Shown: piece by piece, positions 1 through 12,618 of the stretch | Numbering within the stretch: position 1 is the stretch's first letter | Layout: each line of letters opens with the position of its first letter | NCBI GenBank assembly: GCA_026874595.1 | Contig: CM049316.1 | Coordinates: 8,200,339 to 8,264,338 of the forward strand | Length of the DNA stretch: 64,000 nucleotides | Source: Sipunculus nudus | Taxonomy: Eukaryota > Annelida > Sipuncula > Golfingiida > Sipunculidae | Direction of reading: 5' to 3' | Program-made: the position numbers and the translations under genes | Notes under the pieces: generated by a model | The model's database searches: none | What the model saw: only the letters and a program-made list of their open reading frames with translations | Told to the model about the DNA's origin: nothing

Positions 1-2220
1 CGTTGAGCAGTAACATCTCTCATATTATTAAGTTCTTTTCCAACCTATTCGTAATTAATTTTCATTTTTCAGATTACTTTTTTTTTTCAAGCGAATGCTC
101 CAAGTCTCTGTCCAGGCCTTTTTTTTGGACAGCGGAGAGGGATTAATCCCACACCCATTAACTGTACATGCTAACACTGGGGAGCTCTAAATCGTTCTTA
201 AGATTCAGTTTACATTGGTGTACCGGGGCAAACCCGGTGCATGGAGTCATAGATATAAATCATTACAAAATGCATCACTGGAGCCGTCCATGTAGATGAA
301 ATCAGAAATGGACAACGGTTTGAAAGGTACAGATGCATTGATGGATGAAGGATTAAAAGCCTGACTAGAGATATCTTTTATGGTCCGTCCATGAAGGTAG
401 CTTCGCGCCAGAAATTTTTCGAAGCGGTACAAAAGGGTTTCCGGGCCCCCTCCCCTTTCTTCATTATTAAAACCATTCAGCTGTACGGATTTAATCAACT
501 CTGTACTATTTTCAAGCTTGGAGCTGTCTGGGTGTTAAAGCAGTACTAGTAGTGCAGGAGTATATATCATCCAGTGGGAATTTTCTGAAGAAAGTATGAA
601 CCTATTCACATATCTTCACAGGTCCCTAAGGAACACGTTTATCATAGGTGGCAGCCTGGCATTAATGTTAATTGGAGTCAACATGGCTACCATAAGATGT
701 CGAACATCTTTACCTAAAATCTATGTTAGGATACACCGATTTTCCTAATCTGTAAAGCAACTGCCATTTTCTGCTTAGTAATATACACTCTCACTTTTAG
801 GCCACTGGCTTTCAGAATTATACATGCTCCTTCTTTTGTTCCGCTCATGAAAAAAAAATTCCAGAAATGTAGTGTTATTCATTTATTAGGCTTCTTCACC
901 TTTCAGATGTTCTTCGTTGATCTTGCTAATTGAATTAAGAATCACCGGGGCTCCGATGGCAATGCACGCACATAGAAAATCATTAAATACATGAAAGGTA
1001 AACTCATAGCCAAACAAAATGCCATGATCACCTGTCCGTCACGAAAATATGAGGTAAACAATGACCAAAGGAGCTATACGTATTCAATATCCCCCCCCCC
1101 AATTTTAAAACGGTCCATATTTTTTTCCAAAGACATTTTTTTTCGAGACCCTTTTCAAGCCTTTTCACAAATGAAAAAACAGCTTTGGTCAGTTACCAGC
1201 AATGAGTCCAAAGACCTTGCAAATTCATATACACTACGAGAAGAAGGTTATTGAAAAGGAAGTGGCACATGTACGTGTATTCTGCCAAAAGCAACCTAGA
1301 CGATTGCATTTAGGGGATGTATTAAAGAACTCTGACTACAGTAGAAGAAAGACATTGAAATGTAGCATTCCTTAATGGCATTGCGGTCTCAGATAAGGAC
1401 TGGGATAATTTATAACTTGACCAACATAAGAGTAACAACAGTTCTTCTAATGGTAGACCAAATCATGCGATTTTATGCACTTTATTAAGTGAGACTTTAG
1501 ACTGCCCATAGGTCTCAGTGCCAATAATATTTCCACGAAAGCCCCATTCACATTCAGGCATTTACTCATGCAATTATATTTGCATATGCAGTAAATTTAC
1601 GCTTATGAGTTAATTTCTACTTGAGGTATATTTACATTGTTTTCACATGGCAATAATCTTCAGGTATGCAAACTGACATTAAAAAAACACTATAAAAGCA
1701 AAAACAATGGTCCAGGGACCCAAGCTCACGTATGGATATTCCTCTATAAAGACACCTAAGCTATAGAAAGAAGAAATTTTTTCCATTATGAACGGACGTT
1801 TTTGGTTAGGAAATTACGGAATCGGACAATCGTTAGTTTCAGATAGGTCTTTTTGTATGAAAATTCTGTTGGTTTTGAACTGAATGGAAATGATATCAAA
1901 TCCAGGCCAATCAAATGCACGATTTCACTTTTTAATTTTTTTATTATTATTTTTCGATGATGATTATATACAAAACACATTGCTAATAAGACGTACACTT
2001 TCCATACGGCCCTTAGCACACAGAAACGCACGCAATACACGCTAAAGAAAATTGTAGCTCACGTGGTACAGCATAAACATTTATTACATATACTGGCTGT
2101 ATCCATGGAACTGTTGTTTAGAAAAGGTATTATAGACAAAACGATGGACCCCAATACATAGTTGTACAGCTAACAGGTCACTTGAACATCATTGTGTCTT
2201 CAACATTATGAAGTATATAA
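1..2220. other. AT-rich non-coding stretch
   Basis: I see no recognisable gene, RNA or mobile element. There is a short run of C near 1089-1099 and several A/T runs. Open frames here are short, often lack an ATG, and have no recognisable domains. Confidence 0.6.
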
Positions 2221-2681
2221 TTAAAGGGGCCCAATCACCTATCTGACCTATCTGTAAACTAAAAGGTAATCCCTTGGAGCTTTTAAAAATATAGATAACA
2301 AAATGTGGATATCACTGCACATAGAATACTTGCAAAGTGTTTATAATATATTGGGGCCCACCAAATTAATCAAAACTAATTCAATAAAGGCATCTAACAG
2401 CTAGTCAGATTAGCCAGAGCTTTGCAAATGGGGTTTTGCAAAAAATCATCTTTTTACCTACTCATTTTGCAACTTACCACCTCAGGTTACATCATTTTCT
2501 CGTTAACAACATTGCTGTTATTACAAATATGTTGTTGATAAACAAGTTCATACATTCTTCACGAAGGCATTATAAGAACCTTTCATGACCAGAATTACCC
2601 TTAGATCATTAATATATACACAGAGGAAGGTAGAAATCCCATTAATTCTTTTTCCAAAGATAGGTGATTGGGCACCTTTAA
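2221..2681. mobile_element. MITE-like element with 23-bp terminal inverted repeats
   Basis: The ends are inverted repeats of 23 bp with one mismatch: the left end begins TTAAAGGGGCCCAATCACCT and the right end (2659-2681) is its complement with T for G at position 8. The 461-bp interior has no coding capacity. TTAA is repeated at the right junction, so a TTAA or TA target duplication is possible, but superfamily is not assigned. The element at 30811-31230 starts with the same TTAAAGGG. Confidence 0.75.
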
Positions 2682-4573
2682 TTAAACATCGTTGGCCGGG
2701 TAAGGGAAGGATGTAAACCGGTGGACCAGTAGTTATCTCCCATGATGCAGGTACCTGCTTCATTCCCATCAGTTCCTCAAACACAAATTACCAAAGTTTG
2801 TCTGAACCCTACATCACCATTTCAGAACTGTCTTTGAGTCTGTTTTAAATTGTTTCTGTCTTCCTTAATATTACCTAAACTGTTGCTCTGGGTTCACCTT
2901 ATACATATTGTGAAACCTAAGGATATTTATGATTTTTTTTAAAATGTTATTTCTGAACCATTTATGGCTAAAAAAATGTAATTTTCAACATATTGAGTTG
3001 TAAGCATAAACACTAAAATGCTAAAATGACCCAATCTTTAACAGAAAGACGTATGTAGGTGAACATTTGAAATTAATTCATGCACACTTCCTATGAAGTC
3101 ATAATTTTAAAAGTAAGTAACCCAATTGGAATATGTAAATATGTCCTAGGGTTTACCCATGTATCAACATGATGCATATAGCTATTCTTAACTTGCACAT
3201 TTGTTGGAATAAATTATTCGAATACCTGAAATCTGCTAAAATATTTTAAAATCTAGGTCAAATAAACCGATATTAGAAAACACAAAGTTTTTATATAATC
3301 ACATGTAGAGTGCATTTCTAACTCTGTAACCAATTTGTTTTAATTATGACCACAAAATATGAATTCTGTTCTTGACCTGTCAGAGCGACTGAATTGCTGA
3401 TTAAAATTTATGAATATAAAATCATATGCCAATTTGTAACAAAATGGTCAGTTAACTTATATATGCAAATCGGAAATCTATTCACATGACACAATTTACT
3501 TAATAAGTAAAGTTGCTTGTATGCAAATACACTTTTACTCATGTCAATTTACTCCAGGAGTATTTATACTCACATATGCCAATCTATTCGCATGACACAG
3601 TATATACATGTACTTATATAAGTAAATTCACTTATATGTGTATATATATTCACAGGAGTAAATGTCTCCATGTGAATTGGGCTTAAGGAGTCCTCAGTCT
3701 GTGTCAATTCGGTCGCAATCTCTATTTTTTGTTTCAAATAAATTGTATTGACATTTTTAATCACATCTTGCTGATTATTCATTATTGTGTAATGGTCCAG
3801 CAAATTATTATCACGGCCCACCAAGAAAAAATCCTAGATACACACTTTCTGTCTGGGTTAGGGGGAAGTGGCCCTGCCAGGCAAGACAAGTCTGCAGATG
3901 ATCTGTTGTCATGGCAACGGTGACGTGTAGACATGAGGAAGACAAGTCTTATTAAATATATATATATATAGTTACCCCCGCAAACTTCACAAACAGCCTG
4001 AATGAGCTTTAATTTATCTGAAATACAGACAAACCGACCAATTTTAAAGATTCACCTGGCTGGCCAAATGGGATCTCTTGATGGCTGTATGGTCAGACTG
4101 AGTTATCTGTGGTAGCCCCTGCCGCTTACAGAAAACATCTTAATTAAGCCTTCCATGTAGGGGTTAATGAGTTTATTCCTGTAACAATATTTGGATCAAG
4201 TGTTTTTGGTTTTTTATTTCTTGGGTTCCTTGATAAACCACCGGCCAGGTTTGTTTTGTTTGCTCTGAGCTAGTTCCCGCTTCAACTCCAGAACGGCACA
4301 CTTCCTAAAACTGGCCTTTGGTCGGAGTAATAGCTACAGGTGACAAAGTTGCACGCGGTATTCAGTTCTGACCTTGACCTAATTTTAAGGCTGCTTTATT
4401 TCTTAAACTATCATCAAAAGAACCCCCGTTAAAAAAACATGGATCCACTTTCGGACAATATATAGGGATATAAATTCATTATTGACAGAATGTTGTCCTA
4501 AATCAGGTTTAGACAAGCACTGTCACGGAATTCACAATCATCTCAATGAAATCACTTTTTACAACAACACCAC
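2682..4573. other. AT-rich non-coding stretch
   Basis: No gene recognised. A run of TA dinucleotides lies near 3957-3970. The stretch 3430-3690 contains internally repeated words around CATATGCCAAT and CATGACACA and ends in ATGTGAATTGGGCTTAA. A loosely similar inverted sequence begins near 1538 (AAGCCCCATTCACAT). These may be relics of one repeat family, but the match is weak. Confidence 0.5.
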
Positions 4574-4929
4574 TTAGGCCATGGGCTAGTGGGGGTCGTA
4601 GTGCACCCCCCTTGTGATTTACTTGAATGGGTATTTTCATGAAGCCCTAGGTCTAACAAGTCAGAAAATTGATGTTGCCAGCAAAAAAACTGGGATGGAA
4701 GATGCCCCCATGGACTTTTGAACTACGCCTTTTTTTTTACAGCTGGAGGCAAATAATTAGAGGTATGGGAAATTCAAATAGTCCTAACTTTGCACCTCTT
4801 GACCCAAATATTTCAAATGACGACTTAAAATGTTTGCTTTGTGAAGATATACAAGTCGATACAAATGATATGCAAATTTATTCTGTAAAAAGGTCACCAG
4901 AGGTGATCTGAGATTTTATTCTGGCTGAT

Positions 4930-5450
4930 TTGACCTTGAAAATCCAGTTGAAGGTCGGCAGTTATCGATCACCTCAAGGAACTAGATTAAAACAATAGTG
5001 TTTCAATTTCGAGGGAAAATATGTCCTACTTCAAAAGTTATGGGGTTCACAATTTTTTTATTTCATCCAATTTGACCTTGATGATGAAGGTCAAGGTCAC
5101 AAGATTTTTTTAACTTTTCCGAGATTTTGGTGGAGACATGTCACAAGTTAAATTTCATGAAAATATATTGGATGGTTCAAAAGTTATAATGTTCGCAGAT
5201 ACTTTCTATTCTAACCAATATGACCTTGAAGATCCAGATCAAGGTCACCAGTTTTTGAGCTCCTTAAAGAACTTGATTTAAACAATTGGTGTTTCAAATT
5301 TGAGGAAATAAATATGGGATTTTTCGGCCTATTTGGCCTTGATGATGGTTAACTTCACCGGTTTTTGAACTCGTCCGAGATTTTGGTAGAAACAATTTAA
5401 ATTAAAAAATTTCATGAAAAATTTTTGAGTCGTGCAAACGTTATCGCTGA
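4930..5450. repeat. Diverged tandem repeat with TGACCTTGA / AAGGTCA motifs
   Basis: Units begin near 4930, 5071, 5219 and 5334 (period about 115-150 bp). Each opens with a GACCTTGA..GATCCAG..CAAGGTCA type dyad, then a block reading like TTTTGAGCTC..GAGATTTTGG. The last unit has lost part of the dyad. The array ends in a GACGCCGACGAC-like string. Confidence 0.6.
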
Positions 5451-6308
5451 CGCCGACGACATACCAAACACTATATGTCCCCCATTATTACATATTACAT
5501 ATGATTAATATAATTTCTCTCCCGGATATATTACTTATGTCGTCGTAGTATGACAATTGTGATAATTGATTAAAAATTACAATTTTATTAATGGAGCAAT
5601 ATTTATATCTTTATACTTTATCCTTTATCGGCCGGCCTCTGTGCATTTTGGCGGACTTTTGCAGTCTAGTTTATTTGATTTATGGACCTCTGTCAGTCTT
5701 TTTTTTTTCTTACTTATGATTGCCTGTAAGTCTATTTGATCCCCTGTCTTTTCTGACCATCTGTCTACCTGACTATCATCTTGACTGAAAAACAGGCTGG
5801 CTCACTATCTTACCTGTTTCTCATGTTAACTCTCTGATCAAATGACTATCTCTATTGCAGTACATCTTACTTTCTTTCTGAGTAAATGTCTCTCTGTCTA
5901 ACTTACTGTCTGACTGACAGGCTGTTTGCCTAATTAGTATTCGAACAACTGCATGGTCCATTAAAAAATACAGAAATAATGCCAGTGGGGTTGCCAGTCA
6001 GTCAGATTATCACAGATAGTCAATAGATAGTCAGATAAGACCGTCAGATAGACCATTACAGACCTTGTCAGGCAGTCACTGATATCTAACTGGATTCTGA
6101 CTAGCTCTGGTGGTAAAAACCCTTCCCACTACCTGGCTATAACCCTAGCTGTTCATCTGTCATGGTCTTTCTGACTGACCAGCTCTCTGAGGGCCAGCCT
6201 GTTTGATATATTTATTATTTATCTGGTGTTATGTCTACTAGCAAGGCTTTCTGACGGAGTTCCCTGGAGGCCCATTTGCCTGGTTAGTTAGCTGGTTCTC
6301 TATGAGGA

Positions 6309-6766
6309 TTCTGTGGTTGGCTTTATATTGGCGAGGCTGAAATTTCGCGATTTCTTCATTTTAAACTTTTTGCGAAGGTTTTATTTTCGCGATTGCACCA
6401 GAACCTATACAATCTAAGTGCATTTGTATTTTGTATTGATTTTGAATTTAGAATACATCCTACAATACCTCATTTAATTCTGGTTCAGTCATTCACTTGT
6501 GACCCGTGTCATAGTTGATATATCTCATGTGATTACCGCGGGTTTTACAATAATTATAGTGCTTGTATGCATGGGCCAGCTCCCATACCATGCAACGATT
6601 AGATTGCTGATTTCATGTTATATTTTCGGTGATATCTAATCTGTTTTCTCATATTCATCTTAGTTGATCAGGGATTTTATTCCCGAGGGTTTCATATTAG
6701 TGATTATTTCACATTCGCAAATATAGCGAATTTAAAACCCTCGCGAATAAAAAGTCAACCACAGTA
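6309..6766. mobile_element. MITE, CTGTGGTTG terminal-repeat family, copy 1
   Basis: The left end CTGTGGTTGGCTTTATATTG pairs with a right end whose complement reads ACTGTGGTTGACTTTTTATT. Internal blocks carry several TTTCGCGA and CCCTCGCGAA words. About 456 bp, non-coding. A second copy with the same ends and the same internal TCGCGA words lies at 59658-60099. This copy sits almost exactly between the inner arms of the 4.1-kb palindrome. Confidence 0.8.
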
Positions 6767-9042
6767 TATATCTGATAGTCAGATTGATGACTAAAGCTCT
6801 AGGATTTATATATTGCTGAACAAAGGAGGCGCCGCCTTGTGGATATCCAGTCTTGTAGTCAGACACACCAGATAAATAATAAATATGTCAAACAGACTGG
6901 CCGTTAGAGGGCTGGTCAGTCAGAATGACAATGACAGATGATCAGCTACGGTTATAGCCAGATCGTGGGAATGGTTATAACCACCAGAGCTAGTCAGAAA
7001 CAAGTCAGATATCAGTGACTGCCTGACAAGGTCTGTGAAGAAGGTCTGACTGTCTTATCTGACTATTTACTATCTTCGGAAATCTGACTGACTGACAACC
7101 CCAATGGCAGTGTTTCTGTATTTTGTAATGGACTATGCAGTTGCTCGAATACTAATTAGGCAAACAGCCTGTCAGTTAGACAGATAGACATTTACTCAAA
7201 CAGAAAGTAAGATGTACCACAAGAGAGACAGTCATTTGATCAGAGAGTTAACATGAGAAACAGGTTAGATAGTGAGCCCGCCTGTCAGAGTTTTTCAGTC
7301 AAGATGATAGTCAGGTAGACAGATAATCAGACATGACAGGCGAACGAATAGACTTACATACAGTCATAAGAAAGAAAAAAGACTGACAGAGGTCCTTAAT
7401 AAAATAGACTAGCAACAAAGTCTTCTAAAATGCACCAAGGGATGCCAATAAAGGATAAGTATATAAAAAGTATAAAGACACTTCATTAATAAAATTGCAA
7501 TTTTTAATCAGTCATCTTAAATATTATACTATGATGATATCAGTGATATATCTGGGAGAGAAATAATATTAAACATATGTAATTAATTAGAGAATTAATT
7601 ATTAATTATTATATGAATTATAATAACTAATTTATTGTATACCTGTGTAGAAATGGATATATGCGCAAAAAGCGGATTTATGCAAAAAAAATACATTGGC
7701 TGGTTACTAGTCAAATTAAAATCAGGGTTTTGCTGTTAACAAAGATCAATGAACCAGTGACGACTATCTAAGAACATATATATATATGTCATGAAATAAG
7801 ATAGAAACCGGTAAGAATTTGGATGAATGTTTATTGGAAATGTGTCAATTGATAGATAGAAAGTTACATACATTTGTTTCAATATTAAATTTTCTTAGCA
7901 CGCTTTACAACGACCATGTGTATCAAACAGCTATGGTGTTGGTAAGGTCAACCTTTGACTTTTGACTTCAACAAAGTGTTTGTTGAAAATATTGGAATAA
8001 TTTGATGTTTCATTTTATAGATGAACTAAAATATCATATTTTGTGGTCATTTGCATAGATTCAATAAAAGATTCCAAAGAACCACTTGTTAAATTTTGCC
8101 TCACTCCATTCGACACATTCAGCAAGACGTTCAAAGATTATGTAATAGTGCAGAAATTTCTCACATACCGCGGGGTAATCACTACTTCTTTTCATTTTTT
8201 TTACTCCAGGTATTAAAAAGCACATGTAAATTTTCATTTAAATTAAATTTCAATAAAGAAAAAAAGTGTTATGGTCTTGGCGATAAATATACCCTGATAA
8301 TGCGAGAAATTAAAGGTAAAGGTCAAAGTTTGTGACCTTTTGACCACTGGTGACCTTTTTACAGAATGAATTTGCATATCATTTGTATCGACTTGTAGAT
8401 CTTCACAAAGCAAACATTTTAAGTCGTCATTTGAAATATTTGGGTCAAGAGGTGCAAAGTTAGGGCTTTTTGAGTTTTCCATACCCCTAATTAACTGCCT
8501 CAAGCTGTAAAAGTAGGCGTGGTTAAAAAGTCCACCGGGGGTACCTTCCATCCCAGTGTTTTTTGCTGGCAACATCAATTTTCTGACTTGTTAGACCTAG
8601 GGTTACACGAAAATACCCATTAAAGTAAATCACAAGGGGGGTGCACTATGACCCCCACAAGCCCATGGCCTAACTGCTCAAGGTAAATCCTGACGCAGAA
8701 CAAACATGTATATATCTGACTGTTGTTTGCATTTAATTATGCATTTTAATTAATTCACACTTTTATCTTAATTTATTTTCATTTTCATTAAAAGCTAGAG
8801 AATTCGACTGTCATTTCCTATTTAATTAAAAACGAGAAGATTCACTCATACACAAAATGCTGTGACAAACCTGAGAGAACCTTTTTTGCACGAGCCAAAA
8901 CGGGTTTTGTATTGGGGCATTGCAAATAATTTCACGACCTTTACTACAGAGATCTCTGGTTTTGTTCCCGAATTTCCTAATGAGATAATAAATTTCTCAA
9001 ACGGTGGTGAATGTAAATATACACACAGGTCGATGATAACAA

Positions 9043-9243
9043 AAGCGGATGTAGGGGGAGCTGGGGGGGGGGGGGGGACAAGGGGTCCGGACCACCTTTT
9101 TTTCAGAAGCCGCAACCTTTTGTAAGGGTTTCAGACCAATTTTTGCGGCCTTGATCCCCTCTCCCTTTTCCGGATCTGGGGACCCTTTTTTAAGGTCTTT
9201 AGTGTCCTCTTGGGTTCCTAAATCCTTGATCTGCCCCTGGATA
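9043..9243. repeat. Poly-G-containing repeat, possible MITE fragment
   Basis: A 14-G run sits near 9065-9078, followed by GGGGTCCGGACCACC and, at the far end, TTGATCTGCCCCTGG. The start AGCGGATGTAGGGGGAGC is a weak inverted counterpart of that end. A similar poly-C/GGTCCGGGATCC pattern occurs at 49250-49440. Elements ending in a CAGGGGCGGATCC-like sequence are common in marine invertebrates; assignment here is an inference. Confidence 0.4.
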
Positions 9244-10149
9244 CATTTCTCACCCAGCAGCCGCTCTGTTTGTCCGTGTCATGTAACGCAAGTACATTCA
9301 AATAACAGCAGCCTGATACCGGGTGTCATCTGATGATATTCCATCCAACAAAAGCCAGCTAAGAGGGCTACCTGGTAGTGGCTGACCGTGACAATTATCT
9401 TGCAATAACGAGCTGTTTATTTCATGTAAATAAGTGGTCCTAATGTTGATCAATATTTGGAAACATTTGAGTAGGAACTTAAAAGGCGCAATCAATAATT
9501 CTTTCTTGTCTCTTATGTTCAAAATGACCTGTACAAAGGATGGTATTAACGAGCCCACGTAAATGCATGAGATCCCGCGAGACCTTTTAAATATTCAAAA
9601 GAAGCGTTCTACCAGAAGCGTTATGAAAAACATGGGTTGAGTGGCTCTACTCCGCTAACAAGACTGTACAGAAATATAAGTTGTTATGTAAATTAAATGG
9701 TTTGAAATTGTCGTTACATCACTGCTCCTTCCTCTCCAGCTCGGTCCGAGATGTTATTTGGAACAGACGTGGACTGGTCCTGCAACGTATTTTGAAAAAA
9801 AAGAAATACCAGTATTGAAGTCTACTCTATATTCAGCAGTAAAATGGAATTAGCATAGAAATCATTGTCAAAAACCATATTCATAACCTATGCCAATCAA
9901 TCAAAGTCCCATTTCATTTCGAGTTATATTTCTAACAGAAATACACAAACACGCACACACAAATACACCTAATGAGCCTCTGTTATTTTTGCGAGTCGGT
10001 ACACTTATAGCTAGGGACTTCGTGGAACATCAACCTCCGCACAGGGTCAAGGTCTATTGAGGAAATGATAGTTACCCTGCAATGGCTTGTGCACACGAGA
10101 CGCTACTTCAGCGACCTTGAGGCAACCACTGTATACAAATATGGCAGAC

Positions 10150-10290
10150 CACATAGACCGGGGCCACTCGGAATTCCTCGGCCGAATTCGTATTCTACCG
10201 TGACCAATCGAAGATAAGTCGAGGTGTTCCGAACTGGACTCGAACCTTAACACATGGAGGAATGGGCGACCAGTTTCTTTTAAATGGTAA
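10150..10290 (-). repeat. Possible tRNA-derived SINE fragment
   Basis: On the minus strand 10236-10246 reads GGTTCGAGTCC, a perfect Pol III B box. A weak A-box-like TGGTCGCCCAT lies about 35 nt upstream. No clear tail or target duplication was found, so this may be chance or a degraded SINE head. Confidence 0.35.
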
Positions 10291-11169
10291 ACCGAACCGG
10301 CTGAAACTAATGCATACACTCAAAAAGATGAAGAAATCAGGAGTAAAAAAACTATTAAATATGTTAAAATATACACTTACATTTCTCTGGAGAGGCGTTC
10401 AATACATATTTATATCAATGATCACAAGCGTACACATAAAAAAACAAAATCACTCAGTCCTTTATGTACACTGCACAAGAAAGTTCTCTTTGTTTACACG
10501 TCTCATGATCACATGACCATCGCGCACACGTGACACTGGAATGTCAAGCAGCCCCCAGCACCAAGCACCTGCACCAAGTACTCCACACGACACAATTCAG
10601 AACCTCTATCGTTTCGCGAATAAATAATGTCCTGGCCTGTTCCTGGAAGCGCTCACGGTAGATAGAGATCGCAGGACTACCAGTTCTTCGGTAATTGCGA
10701 TATCCTCTCTGAAGTCCATTACAAAGGTGTCAGTGTGGCCGTCCTCAGACACTGACGATTTACGCTCCTAGACATCGTGTCTTAGTTGTCCAGACTCTGG
10801 TGAACGTAGATCCCCCTCTGGACAGTAGACAATCGTCAGACTACACCTAACTTGCGCGCTGACCAGACGTTTGTGTCCATATCCTCTCAACCACAGTTTA
10901 TATGTGCTTGCTGACGTAACACGTCATGTTCACTCTCTGGCCAATCATCTCCCCCTATTATGTCGACTGTTATTAATTACATGAATGTTAAAATGGCACA
11001 CCTCCAGAGAGCAGTCTAAGGTGAAAAGCAAATAATCGGATGTTTGGCCTTTATAGTCTAGAGTAAACAATTTAACGTTACTATTGTTACAGTCCTCATT
11101 CAGGCCGCAATCTGACTTGACGGACAGCAACACAAAAGTTCAGAAACCTATCCTCACCAGAAGGAAAGA

Positions 11170-11640
11170 AGATGTTATAGGTGCTATAAATGTGCTCTAT
11201 TTAACTGACTCATGGCATATACAGTATGTAAAATGACAAACAAAATTTTAGGATTAATACATAATAAAAGCGAAACAAAGTCTCTGGTATGCCCTGTAAC
11301 ACAAATAAATACTGAAGTCAAGTCCTATTCGGCGCTCACAAAATGTTCATAGTAGAAGTTCAGAGATCAACTTAAAACGAAAGTCCAAGGTGGCTCAAAC
11401 GTAAGTTCATGGAAGATCGGCCGACGGATAACGATATTAAGTCCAAGAGATCATGAAATGCTGTTGAGAAGTGACAACAGCCAGGAACATGTATCGAAAT
11501 AAATCAGTCCTCGGCGCGTTGCGCGTGTTATTCCCCTTTATAGGGTAGTACAAGTCACTGGACCAGTTATGTGCCGTTGTGTCTGTTGTGTTTTCCTCTG
11601 TTGTCTCCCGATAACACACGACAAAGGGCCAAGCAAGACC
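11170..11640. repeat. Dispersed repeat, copy 1 (partner at 44412-44905)
   Basis: Shares ordered blocks with 44412-44905 in the same orientation: ATAGGTGCTATAAATG, AACAAAATT.TAGGA, AAAGTCTCTGG.ATGCC, TCGGCCGACGGATAA, CAACAGCCAG, AATCAGTCCTCGG, and GTGTTA..CCTTTATAGGG. On the minus strand the last block gives CTATAAAGG, a possible TATA box. No coding domain is recognisable. It may be an LTR or UTR of an unidentified retroelement. Confidence 0.6.
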
Positions 11641-12165
11641 TCGTTGCTTTGCACAAAAACGCGGGGGACCCAAGTTCAGGTTGAGAGACGGCTTCAGTCG
11701 CAACACTATAGAGACCGTCTTAACAAATTCGATTACCACAGAATTAAACTGCACTGAAATTAGCATCAAATGAGACACCTCGGTTCTCTAAACTAATTTC
11801 TCACGCTAACATCTAATCATAATACTCCATATTAATGTACTATTAATTATAAAATCGATCATTTGGTTTTACTCCCTACTTGAACATGCACATAATAGAA
11901 CTAAGCCAAAGTTTTTCTGGTGACAGACGTCACCAAAGATTCATGCCCATGTACCAAACAAGTGATTAAACCGGGTCGCACGTGGAATTTGTTTGTTAAC
12001 ATTTAGACTGCCAGGTCACCGATATCGCACCGCAATGTAGTTCTCCGGGTTTTACGAAATTTCAAACACAAAAAACAATCATATTCTTTATGACCGTTAT
12101 TATTGAAATAAATGTTGTTAATATATGTTCTTTATTTGTATTTTAAGCCAAAGAATTGAATTCCC

Positions 12166-12377
12166 TGTGCGTTTATCGGATGCTTTCATTGTACAATTTG
12201 CGCATTGTTCAATATCTGCGATGGACGGATCCGGTGAACACAGCAGATACTCTAGTAGTCGTTGCCGGAGGTATTTTGTCGAAAATTGTTTTGACGGATA
12301 CAGTGAACGTCCTGTAAGAGGAATGCACTCACGCCGAAGTGCAGCCAGGCCGACCTGCCAGCGACCTTACCACGGGC
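12166..12377 (+). repeat. 212-bp direct repeat, copy 1
   Basis: Nearly identical to 12619-12830 (two differences seen: CGTTGCC/TGTTGCC and CGTCCTG/CGTCTTG). It contains an open stretch starting ATGGACGGATCCGG with no recognised domain; I treat that as non-coding. Copy 1 runs into the LTR tail and copy 2 is cut off by the LINE. Confidence 0.85.
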
Positions 12378-12547
12378 CGGGATGGAAACCGCGAAAAGGA
12401 GAGGTCACCTGCCGAGTTTCTGAGTCAGTACGCTAGCCAAGTGCAGTCAAGTCTTTGACAACGGATTTCAGCCTACTGACCTGGTGACACGTGACTCAGG
12501 GTGAGTTGTCACCTTCATTTTGGTGTGAGCTTCACGCTGAGATTACA
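12166..12547 (+). repeat. Probable 5' LTR of the decayed Ty3 element
   Basis: Starts TGTGCG and ends GATTACA, the TG..CA form expected of an LTR, 382 bp. Its last 160 bp (12386-12547) match 24196-24248 plus 29117-29232, which is the 3' copy cut by the younger element. Its first 212 bp recur at 12619-12830 with two differences. The first part has no counterpart at the 3' side, so it could instead be a separate module. Confidence 0.5.
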
Positions 12548-12560
12548 TTCGGCGATGAAG
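12548..12560 (+). promoter_or_regulatory. Possible primer binding site of the decayed element
   Basis: TTCGGCGATGAAG directly follows the LTR end. It resembles the TGGCGACGAAG found just inside the 5' LTR of the younger Ty3 element (28846-28856, minus strand), with two substitutions. A shared tRNA primer is an inference. Confidence 0.4.
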
Positions 12561-12618
12561 ATTTATATTTTTGTCAAATTTTGACTAAATTGAAGTGAGC
12601 CCCCGACAATACCTTCAT

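Larger units (their letters stand above)
4574..8673. repeat. Large imperfect palindrome, about 4.1 kb
   Basis: Two pairs of inverted arms are visible. The outer pair is 4574-4903 against 8344-8673; both can be read as the peptide core PNISNDDLKCLLCED on opposite strands. The inner pair is roughly 5485-6235 against 6862-7592, sharing long runs such as the complement of GATAAATAATAAATATGTCA. Arms look about 80-85% alike by eye. Between the pairs the left side (4.93-5.45 kb) holds AAGGTCA repeats and the right side (7.6-8.3 kb) differs. The centre (about 6.24-6.86 kb) holds a MITE. Confidence 0.8.
8674..11169. other. Non-coding stretch with scattered repeat fragments
   Basis: No gene recognised. 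It contains a poly-G element near 9043-9243 and a possible tRNA-related fragment near 10150-10290 (both listed separately). The rest shows no clear structure. Confidence 0.5.

Noticed and set aside
1538-3690. Pair of inverted MITE-like sequences (1538-1680 and 3430-3690)
   Set aside because: Only short A/T-rich words match; too weak to define an element by eye.
8846-9125. Proline- and glycine-rich frames on both strands
   Set aside because: They arise from the poly-G run and are mirror translations of the same DNA.
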